Positions 4,820 to 5,661 of a stretch of DNA of 5,661 bases are shown one piece after another. Under the pieces are notes generated by a model that was not told the DNA's origin, ran no database searches, and worked only from the letters and a program-made list of their open reading frames with translations. Numbering within the stretch: the stretch's first letter is position 1; the number at the start of each line of letters is the position of its first letter. Position numbers and translations under genes: made by a program. Origin of the DNA: Chromatiales bacterium. GTDB taxonomy: Bacteria > Pseudomonadota > Gammaproteobacteria > SZUA-152. The stretch is taken from NCBI GenBank assembly GCA_026999335.1, contig JALTPW010000131.1, positions 1-5,661 on the forward strand. The letters run 5' to 3'.

Positions 4820-5661
4820 ATGTTATTTACGTTAATAGACGTCACCTTGCAAATCCCCTCACAGCCTTTCAACGAGGGGTGGAAATTATTCACTGAAGGC
4901 CGGGTCAACGCGCCGAATATTCAACGCGATGGTGAGTTGATTACCGCCATCATCCCATACCCCGACAGTCGCCCGCTTCGGGTCTATGTCCGCACGGACA
5001 AGACAGGAGATGTCATCACCATTGACGGCGAATGCAGTTGTGCAAAAAAAAGAAACTGCGCACATGTGGCAGCGGTGTTGTTGCAGGCACTGCAGGACAA
5101 ACAGGCACTACCCGCGCCACGCAAAAAAACACGGAAAAAAGCACTGAAAAAAGTGCTACAAAAAACACCGGAAAAAATACCAAAAAAAGACAAGTCCGCG
5201 ACAAACCCTCAACAGGCCTTGTTATATGTCTTACAACCCAGCGAAGACGGTTTGCTGGTAGAAACCTTTGCCGCACGCCGCCTGAAAAATGGAACCTATT
5301 CCGCAGGCACTTATTTTGCGCCTGAACGGGTGACTTGCCCTACCCCGGCGCGTTTCCTGGAAGCGAGCGATCTTGAGCTGCTGGAGGCCCTGAATCAATT
5401 ACCCCGCTCTCCCGACGCGAAAACCCCCGTGCTCTGTGGCCCGCAATCGGTGCATATGCTGGAGGCCATGCTCGCCAGCGAGCGTTGTTTTCTGCAAGAC
5501 ATTCAATGGGGCCCTCGGCTGGAACAGGGCGCCACGCGCACGCTGGCACTGCACTGGGAAGTCGACGACTTCGGCAATCAGTGCTGTGACTGGACGCTCA
5601 GCCCCGAGGCCGGTCGACTGATACTGTTGACCTCTCCCTGGTATATAGACAGTGAACAGGG
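4820..5661 (+). CDS. SWIM zinc-finger protein, probable SNF2-family helicase N-terminus (3' end outside window)
   Basis: The open frame from ATG 4820 gives 280 codons and then leaves the window. Residues 1-70 resemble the N-terminal region of bacterial SWIM/SNF2 helicases (FNEGWKLFTEGRVNAPNIQR, then LRVYVRTDK). The SWIM zinc finger follows at 72-82, CSCAKKRNCAH, i.e. C-x-C-x5-C-x-H, and runs into the usual VAAVLL helix. Residues 101-125 form a very Lys-rich linker. From about 130 the LLYVLQP, FAARRLKNGTYSAG and YFAPERV segments match my memory of the region before the ATPase in these helicases. The Walker A and DEAH motifs would lie to the right, so the helicase call is inference; the SWIM finger is seen directly. 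Such proteins are thought to remodel nucleic-acid complexes and act with DNA or RNA polymerase. No Shine-Dalgarno precedes the ATG. It is transcribed divergently from the M50 gene. Confidence 0.82.
   Translation, partial: MLFTLIDVTLQIPSQPFNEGWKLFTEGRVNAPNIQRDGELITAIIPYPDSRPLRVYVRTDKTGDVITIDGECSCAKKRNCAHVAAVLLQALQDKQALPAPRKKTRKKALKKVLQKTPEKIPKKDKSATNPQQALLYVLQPSEDGLLVETFAARRLKNGTYSAGTYFAPERVTCPTPARFLEASDLELLEALNQLPRSPDAKTPVLCGPQSVHMLEAMLASERCFLQDIQWGPRLEQGATRTLALHWEVDDFGNQCCDWTLSPEAGRLILLTSPWYIDSEQ

Noticed and set aside
5016..5276. Minus-strand frame with Phe-rich, apparently hydrophobic stretches opposite the SWIM gene
   Set aside because: The Phe runs are the complement of the A-tracts encoding lysines in the plus-strand gene. 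Not a real membrane protein.

Overview
The window looks like an ordinary chromosomal segment of a gammaproteobacterium. The coding sequence is GC-rich with AT-rich gaps. The gene order M50 protease - trpS - scpA - scpB - rluB is one I know from many gammaproteobacteria, including purple sulfur and sulfur-oxidising lineages. The genus cannot be told from the sequence alone. I see no mobile element, CRISPR array, tRNA or rRNA.

Minus strand, read in the direction of transcription (right to left): a site-2-protease-like M50 metalloprotease (4597 to 3941), a 74-nt AT-rich gap with a plausible promoter and a phased TTAACAGC repeat, then a tight block of trpS (TTG start, 3866 to 2646), scpA (2646 to 1741), scpB (1717 to 767) and rluB (GTG start, 770, running off the left edge). 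Junctions inside the block are a 1-nt TGATG overlap, a 23-nt gap with a good Shine-Dalgarno, and a 4-nt GTGA overlap, so the four genes are probably co-transcribed and partly translationally coupled. The block joins tRNA-Trp charging and 23S rRNA pseudouridylation (translation) with the kleisin and winged-helix subunits of the Smc-ScpAB condensin (chromosome organisation).

Plus strand: after an AT-rich divergent region (about 4598-4819), a gene starts at 4820 and runs off the right edge. It encodes the N-terminal part of a SWIM zinc-finger protein, most likely a SNF2-family helicase whose ATPase domains lie outside the window. A perfect TATAAT sits 6 nt before its ATG, which suggests a leaderless mRNA.

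Nothing here amounts to a clearly new system. The points most worth a second look are a four-cysteine motif in TrpS resembling the [4Fe-4S] site of Thermotoga TrpRS, an insert in the same TrpS, the long acidic tail of ScpB, the likely leaderless start and the A-tract-rich lysine linker of the SWIM protein, and the phased repeat before trpS.
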